In this document: in pieces, positions 24,228 through 31,334 of the stretch
How the letters are laid out: each line of letters opens with the position of its first letter
How positions within the stretch are numbered: position 1 is the stretch's first letter
DNA from: CAZART01 sp964487555
Lineage (GTDB): Bacteria > Bacteroidota > Rhodothermia > Rhodothermales > VXPQ01
DNA: 31,334 nucleotides
Assembly (NCBI GenBank): GCA_964487555.1
Contig: CAZART010000058.1
Span: forward strand, 1 to 31,334
Reading direction: 5' to 3'
Notes under the pieces: generated by a model
Told to the model about the DNA's origin: nothing
Databases searched by the model: none
Seen by the model: the letters and a program-made list of their open reading frames with translations, nothing else
Position numbers and translations under genes: made by a program

Positions 24228-25406
24228 ATGAAACGCATGACCCACATAGCTATCCTGGCCCTCGCCTTCGCCTGTTCCGTAGGTCCGGCTACGGCGCAAA
24301 CCGCCCGTGCACCGGACGAGTCCGTTCTGGACGATGTCGTGGTGCAGCATCAAGTCAAAAAGGGTCTGGACTACCTCTACGACATGGAGTTTGGACGTGC
24401 ACTGCGAATGTTCGAGCTGATCGACGAGTCCCATCCGCGGCACCCGATCGGGCCTTTCCTGATGGCCCTCAATACGTGGTGGAAGATCCTGGTCGATCTG
24501 TCCGATGAGTCGCACGACGCCGCCTTTTACGCGGCGATGGACGAAGTCATCAGTCGATCCGACAAGCTGCTCGCACGGAACAAGAACGACTTCGACGCCT
24601 GGTTCTTCAAAGGCGCTGCACTGGGCTTTCGAGGTCGTCTACGGTCGAATCGAGGTGAATGGTTTTTGTCGGCCAAAGACGGTCTCCGGGCAATGGACTA
24701 CGTCCTGGGAGTCGTGAAGCGGGACCCGTCGAACGACGACTTTGCCTTCGGCAAGGGGATCTACGATTATTATGCGGCCGCCATTCCGGCCAAGTATCCG
24801 TACGTGAAGCCTGTCATGATCTTCTTTCCGAGCGGCGATCGCGAACGAGGCATTAGAGAGCTCGAGCGTACGGTCAAGGGCGGGCGGTTCATCCAGACCG
24901 AAGCCGCGTACTTTTTGCTCCAGATCTATTATCTGTTCGAGAACGACTACTCCAAGAGCGTCTATTATGCAGATTGGCTGAGAAAGCGGCATCCAAACAA
25001 TTCGTTTTTCCACACTTTCGAGGGGCGGGTTTACGCCAAATGGGGTCAGTGGGCGACGGTTCGTGACATCTTTGCTGAGGTCCTCGCGCGATACAAGGCG
25101 CGTCGAACCGGCTACAATGCTGCGGCGGCGGAGCAGGCGCTCTACTTCCTTGCGCGTAGCCACATGGCAGGCGGCGAATTCAATGCGGCGCTCGACCACC
25201 TCGATCAGCTTCAGTCCCTCGCCGCGCGCGATCACGAGAAGAGCTACTTCGAAATTCTCGGGCGCCTCCGTCAGGGTATGTCCCACGATGCGCTAGGCGG
25301 GCGCGAGGCTGCCGTCGCGGCTTACAAGGAGGTTCTCACCATGAATGACACGTCGGGTTCACACGAACGAGCGCGCCGCTACCTCGAAAGCCCCTTCGGA
25401 CGCTGA
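24228..25406 (+). CDS. secreted TPR-repeat protein
   Basis: The start at ATG 24228 puts the signal peptide (MKRMTHIAILALAFACSV, cleavage near ATAQT) at the N-terminus, giving 392 residues; an ATG-less extension to 24195 is less likely. The mature part is made of helical TPR-like repeats. Examples are KKGLDYLYDMEFGRALRMFE, the AWFFKGAALGFRGRL region, ERGIRELERTVKGGRFIQTE, SFFHTFEGRVYAKWGQW and AALDHLDQLQSL. Such proteins are usually periplasmic or outer-membrane scaffolds, but this one has no recognised specific family. It begins right after the bioY terminator and ends before an unstable repeat array. Confidence 0.86.
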   Translation: MKRMTHIAILALAFACSVGPATAQTARAPDESVLDDVVVQHQVKKGLDYLYDMEFGRALRMFELIDESHPRHPIGPFLMALNTWWKILVDLSDESHDAAFYAAMDEVISRSDKLLARNKNDFDAWFFKGAALGFRGRLRSNRGEWFLSAKDGLRAMDYVLGVVKRDPSNDDFAFGKGIYDYYAAAIPAKYPYVKPVMIFFPSGDRERGIRELERTVKGGRFIQTEAAYFLLQIYYLFENDYSKSVYYADWLRKRHPNNSFFHTFEGRVYAKWGQWATVRDIFAEVLARYKARRTGYNAAAAEQALYFLARSHMAGGEFNAALDHLDQLQSLAARDHEKSYFEILGRLRQGMSHDALGGREAAVAAYKEVLTMNDTSGSHERARRYLESPFGR

Positions 25407-25450
25407 CGCATCATGGAGCCCTTTCGGTCTCGCCGCGTACCATAGTCGGA

Positions 25451-25685
25451 CGCGTGCGGAATCCGACCGGCGCGTGCGGAATCCGACCGGCGCTTGCGGA
25501 ATCCGACCGACGCGTGCGGAATCCGANNNNNNNNNNNNNNNNNNNNNNNNNNNNNNNNNNNNNNNNNNNNNNNNNNNNNNNNNNNNNNNNNNNNNNNNNN
25601 NNNNNNNNNNNNNNNNNNNNNNNNNNGCGTGCGGAATCCGACCGGCGCTTGCGGAATCCGACCGACGCGTGCGGAATCCGATCGC
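25451..25685. repeat. 20-bp tandem repeat array broken by a scaffold gap
   Basis: Units of CGCGTGCGGAATCCGACCGG (20 bp) start at 25451, 25471, 25491 and 25511 before the gap and continue at about 25627, 25646 and 25666 after it. Variants are CGCTT for CGCGT and CCGA for CCGG. Each unit contains CGGA-A-TCCG, a short dyad. The array occupies most of the 330 bases between the TPR and VWA genes, and its true copy number is unknown. No promoter was identified there. Confidence 0.92.
25527..25626. other. scaffold gap with 55-bp identical flanks
   Basis: Bases 25472-25526 equal bases 25627-25681 exactly, again 55 bp, within the 20-bp repeat array. As at the first gap, this points to contig ends of a k=55 assembly joined by a 100-N placeholder. 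Confidence 0.9.
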
Positions 25686-25736
25686 CGCGCGGCATTCTAT
25701 CAACGATTGACACCCGGAAGAGCAACACAGACGCCT

Positions 25737-26834
25737 ATGCATTTCCGATATACCGAGTGGGACGCGACACACAGCGGAGACACGCGCCCGATTTTCGACC
25801 AGCTCTTCGATCTGTTTCAGCAGCTCCTGCAATACACCGCAGGAGACGCCGGGGAAGCGCTGAACTGGCTAACCCAGCTCGACAAGAAGTACGACATCAC
25901 AGGCGACGAAATGGGCATCGGCGACTTTATCGAGGAGCTGACGAATCGCGGATATCTGCAGGAGAACGAGCAGGGCCAGATGCAGATTACCGCCCGCACG
26001 GAACGGTCGCTGCGTCAGCGTTCGCTCGAAGAGGTCTTTCGCCAGCTTCGCAAGAGTGGCCGCGGCAACCACAAGACGCCGTTTGCAGGGATGGGCGACG
26101 AGCGCCTGACCGAAACACGATCGTGGCGGTTTGGAGACGATCCGCATCTGATCGACGTCACCGGGACGCTCTCCAACTCGTACCGCCGTTCCGGGATCGA
26201 TAACTGGAACCTCTCTGAGGACGACTTCGAGGTCCACGAGACGGATCACCAGACCGACATGGCGACCGTGCTGATGATCGATCTGTCACACTCAATGATT
26301 CTCTACGGCGAAGATCGCATCACACCCGCTCGCAGGACCGCGATGGCACTCGCGGAACTCATTATGACGCAGTATCCCAAAGATTCACTGGATATCGTCG
26401 CATTCGGCAATGATGCATGGCAGGTATCCGTGAAGGATCTGCCTTACTTGAAGGTCGGTCCGTTTTATACAAACACGCGGTCCGGGCTGCAGCGTGCTCG
26501 CGATCTCCTTCACCGCCGGAAAAATCGTAACAAGCAGATCTTCATGATCACCGACGGCAAACCGAGCTGCCATTTCGAATACGGTCGCATGTACCGAAAT
26601 GCGTTTGGTCTAGATCGCCGAATCGTCAATAAAGTGCTGGATGAAGCCGTGATCTGCCGCCGCGAAGGGATCTCGATAACCACCTTCATGATCGCCCGCG
26701 ACCCGTATCTGCAAAACTTCGTCCGCGAGCTTACCGAGTCGAATCACGGCCGTGCCTACTACGCAAGTCTCGACGACCTTGGGGAATACATCTTTGAGGA
26801 TTACATCCGCAACCGCCGAAAGAGGGTGCGGTGA
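25737..26834 (+). CDS. VWA domain protein (ChlD/CoxE-like)
   Basis: This 365-residue protein has an N-terminal helical region and then a von Willebrand A domain from about residue 175. The metal-ion-dependent adhesion site is visible as MIDLSHSM (D182, S184, S186), and FMITDGKPS supplies the later Asp. The domain continues to GRAYYASLDDLGEYIFEDYI, followed by a basic tail. VWA proteins of this kind usually work with a MoxR or ChlI/RavA-type AAA+ ATPase in a chelatase or chaperone complex. No such ATPase is in the window. No signal peptide is present, so it is cytoplasmic. The ATG at 25737 follows the 20-bp repeat array; open frames reaching further upstream read through Ns. Confidence 0.88.
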   Translation: MHFRYTEWDATHSGDTRPIFDQLFDLFQQLLQYTAGDAGEALNWLTQLDKKYDITGDEMGIGDFIEELTNRGYLQENEQGQMQITARTERSLRQRSLEEVFRQLRKSGRGNHKTPFAGMGDERLTETRSWRFGDDPHLIDVTGTLSNSYRRSGIDNWNLSEDDFEVHETDHQTDMATVLMIDLSHSMILYGEDRITPARRTAMALAELIMTQYPKDSLDIVAFGNDAWQVSVKDLPYLKVGPFYTNTRSGLQRARDLLHRRKNRNKQIFMITDGKPSCHFEYGRMYRNAFGLDRRIVNKVLDEAVICRREGISITTFMIARDPYLQNFVRELTESNHGRAYYASLDDLGEYIFEDYIRNRRKRVR

Positions 26835-26961
26835 CTTCGACACTTCCTTCCGATCGGGGACCGAAGACGGTGGCCGGGTGACGGATCACCGGATCATGCG
26901 ACCGCCCGTTGTCTTGTATCCCGGGTCTCCCTCAGGGATACACCTCCTCGAATCGAACCTG

Positions 26962-27744
26962 ATGCAGCTTCGTCCGAAACAAAGTCTCGGTCAGAACTTC
27001 CTACGCGATCCGAACATTGCGCGGAAGATCGTCGATGCCGTACGCGCTCCCGACGATGCGCATGTCGTCGAGATCGGACCAGGCACCGGCGCCCTGACGG
27101 GTTTTCTGATGGCGCGCTATGCGACGCTCACGGCCATCGAGATCGATTCGCGGGCCGTTGCTCTGCTGCATGAAGTGCACCCCGGTCTGGATGTAAAGCA
27201 TCAGGATACGCTCGAACTCGATTGGGGTCGTTTGGCCGCGGAGAAAGGCGGGCCGATGTGGGTTGTCGGAAACCTGCCCTACAACATTACGAGCCAGGTG
27301 ATTTTCGGGCTCATCGATGCCGGAGATACGGTGAGAGAGGCCGTTGTAATGATGCAGCACGAAGTGGCGCAGCGCCTGGTCGCCCGTACGAGGACGAAGG
27401 AGTACGGAATCTTGAGTGTCCAGGTTCAGCTTCACGCTCGTCCCGAGCTGCTCTTCAAAGTCTCGCCGAACGTGTTCTTTCCCCGGCCGGCCGTCACGAG
27501 CGCTGTCGTTCGTCTCGATTTCGGGAGACGTTCGGAAGCGATCCGAACGGTCGGCCACGAATTTCTCCGAAACATCATCAGGTCGTCCTTTAACCAGCGG
27601 CGAAAGACCCTGCACAACAGTCTGAGCGAATGGACGCGCGCGCGAGCAATCCCGCTGCCGGAGTCGTTCAAAAATCGTCGCGCGGAGGAGCTTGAGCCGG
27701 CAGAGTTTGTCGAGCTCGCTCGCTACCTTGAGGCGAGAATTTAG
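26962..27744 (+). CDS. rsmA: 16S rRNA (adenine1518/1519-N6)-dimethyltransferase RsmA (KsgA)
   Basis: RsmA dimethylates A1518 and A1519 near the 3' end of 16S rRNA, a late check on 30S assembly. From ATG 26962 the 260-residue protein opens MQLRPKQSLGQNFL, the usual family start. The SAM-binding GPGTG is at 39-43, AIEIDSR at 58-64 and the catalytic NLPYN at 104-108. FFPRPAVTSAVVRL and FNQRRKTLHNSL complete the family pattern. An in-frame ATG at 26896 would add 22 residues unlike the family and follows a small hairpin (GGTGA/TCACC, 26877-26890). rsmA next to mgtE is a frequent arrangement in Bacteroidota. Confidence 0.96.
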   Translation: MQLRPKQSLGQNFLRDPNIARKIVDAVRAPDDAHVVEIGPGTGALTGFLMARYATLTAIEIDSRAVALLHEVHPGLDVKHQDTLELDWGRLAAEKGGPMWVVGNLPYNITSQVIFGLIDAGDTVREAVVMMQHEVAQRLVARTRTKEYGILSVQVQLHARPELLFKVSPNVFFPRPAVTSAVVRLDFGRRSEAIRTVGHEFLRNIIRSSFNQRRKTLHNSLSEWTRARAIPLPESFKNRRAEELEPAEFVELARYLEARI

Positions 27745-27773
27745 TCGAGACGATCCTCCCGACTCCTTCACGT

Positions 27774-29171
27774 ATGGAAAAATCGGCTGCTGTAACACCG
27801 GAAGATGAAACCAGGGCAGGACTCCTGGAGATAGATTCCGATCTCGTCGGTGACATTGCCGCGCTACTCGCATCGGATCAGCGCGGTATGGTCATGAACG
27901 TCGTCGCCGACCTGTATCCGGCGGATCTTGCGCGGCTGTTGACGCACCTCCCCATGGAGGACGCGAAAAAGCTGTTTCACTGGCTACCGTCGGAGCAGGG
28001 GGGTCTTGCGCTCGCCGAGATCGACGACACCTTTCGCGCCGAGTTGCTCGAAGAGGCCGAACACGGCCGGCTGACCGAGCTGCTCGATCATCTCGAGACC
28101 GACGATGCGGCCGACGTCCTCGCCGACCTGCATCCGGATGTGGCGTTCCGAGTGCTTCCCACGCTCGAGGACAGCGAAGACCTCCGCGAGCTGCTAGGCT
28201 ACGATGAGGAGTCGGCCGGCGGCATCATGGCGAGGGAGTTCGTGGCCGTGCCCGCCGGTTGGACGATCGAGGAGGCGACGGAAGAGATGCGGCTGCATGC
28301 GGAGACCGTCGAGGACATCTACGCCCTCTTCGTGGTGGATGACGACGGTACGCTCGTCGGTACCCTATCCCTGAAGGACCTTTTGCTCACGTCGGCCGGG
28401 GCCCGCGTCGGGGATGTCATGGACACGGATCTTATCTCCGTAAACCCGGAAGTAGATCAGGAGGAAGTGGCGCGGATCATGCAGCGCTACGACCTCGTCA
28501 CGCTTCCGGTGGTAGGGGCGGACGGTCGTATGCTGGGGCGAATCACGATCGATGACGTCGTTGACGTCATACGTGAGGAGGCTGAAGAGGACATTCAGCT
28601 CATGAGCGGTATGTCCGGCAGCGAGGAGCCGACCGATTCCGTGTTACGCATTAGCCGGGGGCGCCTTCCTTGGCTTATCGCCGGTATGTTTGGCGCCGGT
28701 CTCTCAGGCCTCGTCATCGGCCAGTTCGAAGGCGCGCTTGAGCAGGCTGTCGTCCTTGCGGCTTTCATCCCCGTCGTGATGGCCATGGCCGGCAACGCGG
28801 GCATTCAGAGCTCCGCCATTGTAGTCCAGGGTCTCGCCAGCGGTGAGCTCTGGCTTAGCGACGTCACGCGGAGGCTGCTCAAAGAGGTCGGCGTGGCACT
28901 GGTCAACGGCGTCATCCTGGCTCTCGTGCTCGGAATCGCCGTGTTCGTTCTTCCGATTGAAAGCGAGAGCGCCTTCCTGCTCGCCCTGACCGCCGCCCTG
29001 TCCATGCTGACGGTAATCGTACTTGCGACGGTAATCGGAACGACTGTTCCGATATTCCTTCACAAATTTAACATCGATCCGGCTCTCGCCACCGGGCCGT
29101 TCATCACGACGAGTAACGACATTCTCGGATTGGCCGTCTACTTCTTGCTGGCGACCGCGATCTATCTGTAG
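27774..29171 (+). CDS. mgtE: magnesium transporter MgtE
   Basis: MgtE is a homodimeric Mg2+ channel whose cytoplasmic domains sense intracellular magnesium. The 465-residue protein shows the acidic helical N domain (about 30-140, with the DHLETDDAADVLADL repeats), two CBS domains (about 145-270, with GIMAREFVAVPAGWTIEEA and GRITIDDVVDVIREEAEED) and a five-helix membrane domain from about residue 290. The pore-region motif AGNAGIQSSAIVVQGLA is visible, and TSNDILGLAVYF lies near the end. The start lies 29 bases after rsmA. The gene converges on ccmE with only 19 bases between the stops, and no terminator was seen. Confidence 0.96.
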   Translation: MEKSAAVTPEDETRAGLLEIDSDLVGDIAALLASDQRGMVMNVVADLYPADLARLLTHLPMEDAKKLFHWLPSEQGGLALAEIDDTFRAELLEEAEHGRLTELLDHLETDDAADVLADLHPDVAFRVLPTLEDSEDLRELLGYDEESAGGIMAREFVAVPAGWTIEEATEEMRLHAETVEDIYALFVVDDDGTLVGTLSLKDLLLTSAGARVGDVMDTDLISVNPEVDQEEVARIMQRYDLVTLPVVGADGRMLGRITIDDVVDVIREEAEEDIQLMSGMSGSEEPTDSVLRISRGRLPWLIAGMFGAGLSGLVIGQFEGALEQAVVLAAFIPVVMAMAGNAGIQSSAIVVQGLASGELWLSDVTRRLLKEVGVALVNGVILALVLGIAVFVLPIESESAFLLALTAALSMLTVIVLATVIGTTVPIFLHKFNIDPALATGPFITTSNDILGLAVYFLLATAIYL

Positions 29172-29190
29172 TCCTTAATCCTGAACTTCC

Positions 29191-29580
29191 TCACGTTCCT
29201 ACGTTCTCCAGCGACCGCTCGTCATTGTACTTAGATGGGCATTTCACCAGGATGTGCTTGGCTACGAAGACATCCCCGTCGGTGTAGCCTTCCACGACCA
29301 GGCGCTCGGCGTCCTCGAAATTTGCCGGCTTCGGGTTTGGATAGTTTACGAGCCGCACCGCACCGGTCTCGTCCGCCATATAGAAGCTGAAGACATTTCG
29401 CTCGCGGTCGTACCTGAAATTTCGATCCTTCACCCAGTTGCCCACGACGTGCGCGCTCGAGCCGGTCGCCTGAGCCTGCTCGAAATCCATATATCCGCCG
29501 ACCTGTTCGCCGAAGTTCGCGAACAACAGCGTACCGAAGCCGAGGATGAGCACGAGTCCGATGATCGTCTTAGGTTTCAC
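29191..29580 (-). CDS. ccmE: cytochrome c maturation protein CcmE, CxxxY type
   Basis: CcmE is a periplasmic, membrane-anchored haem chaperone that receives haem from CcmC and passes it to the haem lyase. The 129-residue protein has an N-terminal anchor (TIIGLVLILGFGTLLFAN), then an OB-fold domain including VVGNWVKDRNF and VEGYTDGDVFVAKHILVKC. The haem-attachment His of the classical HxxxY motif is replaced by Cys: the motif reads CPSKY, with C114 and Y118. CxxxY variants are known from archaea and sulfate reducers and occur in other Bacteroidota-like sequences. It is the last gene of the ccm run, 23 bases after ccmD. Confidence 0.93.
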   Translation of the reverse strand: MKPKTIIGLVLILGFGTLLFANFGEQVGGYMDFEQAQATGSSAHVVGNWVKDRNFRYDRERNVFSFYMADETGAVRLVNYPNPKPANFEDAERLVVEGYTDGDVFVAKHILVKCPSKYNDERSLENVGT

Positions 29581-29603
29581 GATCCGAATCCGACATAGTA
29601 GCG

Positions 29604-29861
29604 TTACAATTGATCTGCTGGTTCTGGAATGCGCTCATCCAATTTCCGTTCCAGCCGCGAGATCTTGGCGTCCGTACGGTAGATCAATAGAACCAGGCCG
29701 ATCCAGATGATCAGCACGACCGCCAGGACGACGTAGAGCTTGTCCTCCGCCAGCATCACTTTCTCAAGGCCTTGCTCCTGTTGGACGGGTACTTCGGTTT
29801 CCGTCCACACCGAGTCGTACGCCGTAGAAGTACCCTGATCCTGTAAGGGATAGATCGTCAT
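29604..29861 (-). CDS. ccmD: CcmD-like small membrane protein
   Basis: The 85-residue protein has one membrane helix (LYVVLAVVLIIWIGLVLLIY, about residues 42-61) after a polar N-terminus, and a charged C-terminal helix RTDAKISRLERKLDER. This matches CcmD, which binds CcmC and helps release holo-CcmE from the ABC complex. It overlaps ccmC by four bases (ATGA), so translation is coupled. Identity rests on topology and position more than on strong sequence conservation. Confidence 0.85.
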   Translation of the reverse strand: MTIYPLQDQGTSTAYDSVWTETEVPVQQEQGLEKVMLAEDKLYVVLAVVLIIWIGLVLLIYRTDAKISRLERKLDERIPEPADQL

Positions 29862-30580
29862 AGCTGTGATTCGTCCATTTCTTCCATGCGGCGGGCCGCC
29901 ACGGCCAGACGCACTCGCTGCGTGTAAAGCACCCAGAAGAGCCCGATGAATCCGATCACGGCCGGATAGAAAATGAGGCGCATGACGGGGTGGGTGATTT
30001 CACTGAACGCCGGATTCCCCTCGGCCCCCGGATGCAAGCTGTCCATCTGACGCGGCAGTACGTACAGAAGAAAGGGTACGGTCGCCGCGGCGAACAGATT
30101 GTAGACGGCGGCGATCCTCGCACGCTTTTCAGCGTCGTCCAGTGCGGATCGAAGTGTGAAGTAAGCTCCATAAATCAGGAGCTGCACGGCCGCCATCGTC
30201 TGCTTCGGATCGAAATTCCACCAAACGTCCGTCCCCACGTACCACGTAAATCGGGCCCATACAATTCCTGTCGCAAGACCGAGAAGGCCGAAAACGACAC
30301 CCACTCGGGCCGCTTGAACCGCCCGAATGTCTCGCAAGAGGTCTCCGGCCTGTAAATATCGCAGCGAATGATAGGCGGAGACGAAAAAGGCCGCCATCAT
30401 CGTAAACCACATCGGCACGTGGAAATACAGATTTCGCGCCGTGTGTTCAAGGATATTGATGCGCGGGATATCCAGGAGGAATCCACATAGAACCACCGCC
30501 GTCAGCACGAGAACCACGCCGTTGCGTATCCACCGGTACACGCCCGGGTGAAAGCCGTCGTTTGCGATGTGCGAGTTCAT
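29858..30580 (-). CDS. ccmC: haem exporter/handling protein CcmC
   Basis: CcmC handles haem at the membrane and loads it onto CcmE. The 240-residue protein has six hydrophobic segments. The tryptophan-rich signature is present as TDVWWNFDPKQT (about residues 118-129), matching the family's WWxFDP(R/K) pattern, and conserved histidines appear in NLYFHVPMWF and in SEITHPVM. The gene lies 48 bases after ccmB and overlaps ccmD by four. The start ATG at 30580 fits the family length. Confidence 0.95.
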   Translation of the reverse strand: MNSHIANDGFHPGVYRWIRNGVVLVLTAVVLCGFLLDIPRINILEHTARNLYFHVPMWFTMMAAFFVSAYHSLRYLQAGDLLRDIRAVQAARVGVVFGLLGLATGIVWARFTWYVGTDVWWNFDPKQTMAAVQLLIYGAYFTLRSALDDAEKRARIAAVYNLFAAATVPFLLYVLPRQMDSLHPGAEGNPAFSEITHPVMRLIFYPAVIGFIGLFWVLYTQRVRLAVAARRMEEMDESQL

Positions 30581-30628
30581 GGCAAGAGGATGGAGGAACG
30601 AGGGCCGCCGGGTGAATGCCGGCGCATG

Positions 30629-31300
30629 CTAATCGTTCCACACATAATCGAAGAGCAGTACGGAGGAGGTGATGACGACGCCGGCGAATGCCACCAGCGT
30701 CGTCAACTCGTCCGATGCGAAGGTCCATGCCGCCTCGCCGATCAGAGCGTGGCGGGTTGCCGATACGACCGACATCAACAAGGGAACGAGCACCGGAAAC
30801 AACAGGACGGGTAGCAGCGGCCCGTGGCTCGCCGAACGTGCGATAATGGCGGCGAGAAGAGTCGTCGCGCCCGCGAGGCCAAGGGAGCCCAGGAGTACCA
30901 CGACGGCAAGCAACCCCGGCTCAGCCACCCGCATGCCGAGCAGCACGGCGAGCACGACTACGGCCACGAGGTTTAGTACCAGCACAAGCAGAAAGTTGAA
31001 TAGAAACTTGCCCGCGTAGACCATGCTTGGCAACGTGTTTAGCTGCAGCAGCAGAATCGTACCACGCTCGTCCTCACTCACGAACGAGCGTCCAAGCCCG
31101 ATCGAAGCGGCAAAGAGAATGACGATCCACAGCAGGGCTGATTCGACGCGCCGGCTTAGCGGCTCCTGACCCACGGCGAAAAGCATCAACAGCAGCGACG
31201 CTAGTACGAACATCAGCAGCATGTTGATGGCGTACCGGCTGCGAAGTTCGAGCCGAACGTCCTTCTCAAAGACCGCCCAAGCGCCGGCAAACCAGTTCAT
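30629..31300 (-). CDS. ccmB: haem exporter protein CcmB
   Basis: CcmB is the membrane permease partner of CcmA in the ATP-driven release of holo-CcmE from CcmC. The 223-residue protein has about six membrane helices. Near the N-terminus are FEKDVRLELRSRYAINMLLM and, after the second helix, GLGRSFVSEDERGTILLLQL, both typical of CcmB. The start ATG at 31300 has AGGAG eight bases before it, a good ribosome binding site. It overlaps the probable ccmA stop (ATGA). Confidence 0.95.
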   Translation of the reverse strand: MNWFAGAWAVFEKDVRLELRSRYAINMLLMFVLASLLLMLFAVGQEPLSRRVESALLWIVILFAASIGLGRSFVSEDERGTILLLQLNTLPSMVYAGKFLFNFLLVLVLNLVAVVVLAVLLGMRVAEPGLLAVVVLLGSLGLAGATTLLAAIIARSASHGPLLPVLLFPVLVPLLMSVVSATRHALIGEAAWTFASDELTTLVAFAGVVITSSVLLFDYVWND

Positions 31301-31334
31301 GCCGCCCGCTCCTCCGGTACCCGAACCGGCGTAG
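31297..31334 (-). CDS. ccmA: probable C-terminus of CcmA (ABC ATPase), partial
   Basis: Only the last eleven codons are visible, ending TPVRVPEERAA and TGA at 31299-31297, which overlaps the ccmB start as ATGA. The identity is inferred from the usual ccmA-ccmB order and the overlap; the residues alone prove nothing. Confidence 0.45.
   Translation of the reverse strand, partial: TPVRVPEERAA

Noticed and set aside
25451..25685. CRISPR-like array
   Set aside because: The units are directly abutting 20-bp repeats with no unique spacers, and no cas genes are near.
29172..29215. Repeat-like AGGA-spaced sequence between mgtE and ccmE
   Set aside because: On the minus strand AGGA recurs every nine bases, but the rest of the units does not match and part of it is ccmE coding sequence.

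Overview
The window looks like a scaffold from a GC-rich, Gram-negative member of the Bacteroidota/Rhodothermota lineage. The lines of evidence are two PorV/PorQ-family outer-membrane barrels next to a beta-propeller protein with a C-terminal sorting-like domain, an UpxY-type NusG paralogue, a CxxxY-type CcmE, lipoproteins with clear lipoboxes, and the general lack of strong Shine-Dalgarno sequences. The assignment is an inference from gene content. It contains two 100-N scaffold gaps (4211-4310 and 25527-25626). Each is flanked by an identical 55-bp sequence on both sides, which looks like unresolved de Bruijn-graph contig ends.

Layout. 1-1717 (minus): pdxJ (vitamin B6) followed by era (ribosome maturation GTPase, cut by the window edge). 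1983-3409 (plus): a membrane-anchored pseudopilin-like protein and a degenerate PilM/actin-like protein. 3414-7628 (plus): rsmD, coaD, an aspartate aminotransferase and an M50 site-2-protease homologue, separated by unusual short tandem repeats. 7859-12332 (plus): lipoprotein, BNR beta-propeller with a FlgD/sorting-like C-terminus, and two PorV/PorQ-family barrels; this looks like an envelope or secretion operon. 12346-13131 (minus): CPBP-like membrane protein. 13237-15096 (plus): GH3 lipoprotein (NagZ-like). 15119-17791 (minus): a secreted S9 peptidase with two low-complexity inserts. 18239-19527 (plus): UpxY/NusG-like factor overlapping an alpha/beta hydrolase. 19692-24154: metH, then bioY, which ends at a good intrinsic terminator. 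24228-26834: secreted TPR protein, a 20-bp tandem repeat array with a gap, and a VWA protein. 26962-29171: rsmA and mgtE. 29191-31334 (minus): ccmE, ccmD, ccmC, ccmB and the last codons of a probable ccmA, the cytochrome c maturation operon.

Most striking structure. Around rsmD and coaD, reading frames are joined by a chain of ATGA stop/start overlaps. A small ORF ends on the rsmD start. With the gap collapsed, the rsmD stop overlaps the first ATG of a 22-bp tandem repeat. Two 15-codon mini-ORFs encoded by that repeat then hand over in turn to the coaD start codon. Each repeat unit holds an ATG, and the four units after the first also carry GAGG seven bases before it. Several nearby spacers are built of 7-bp repeats (GGCGCTC, GAACGAT, AGGATCG/CGATCCT), like the short heptamer repeats known in cyanobacteria. 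I did not find CRISPR arrays, rRNA, tRNA, insertion sequences or a defence system.
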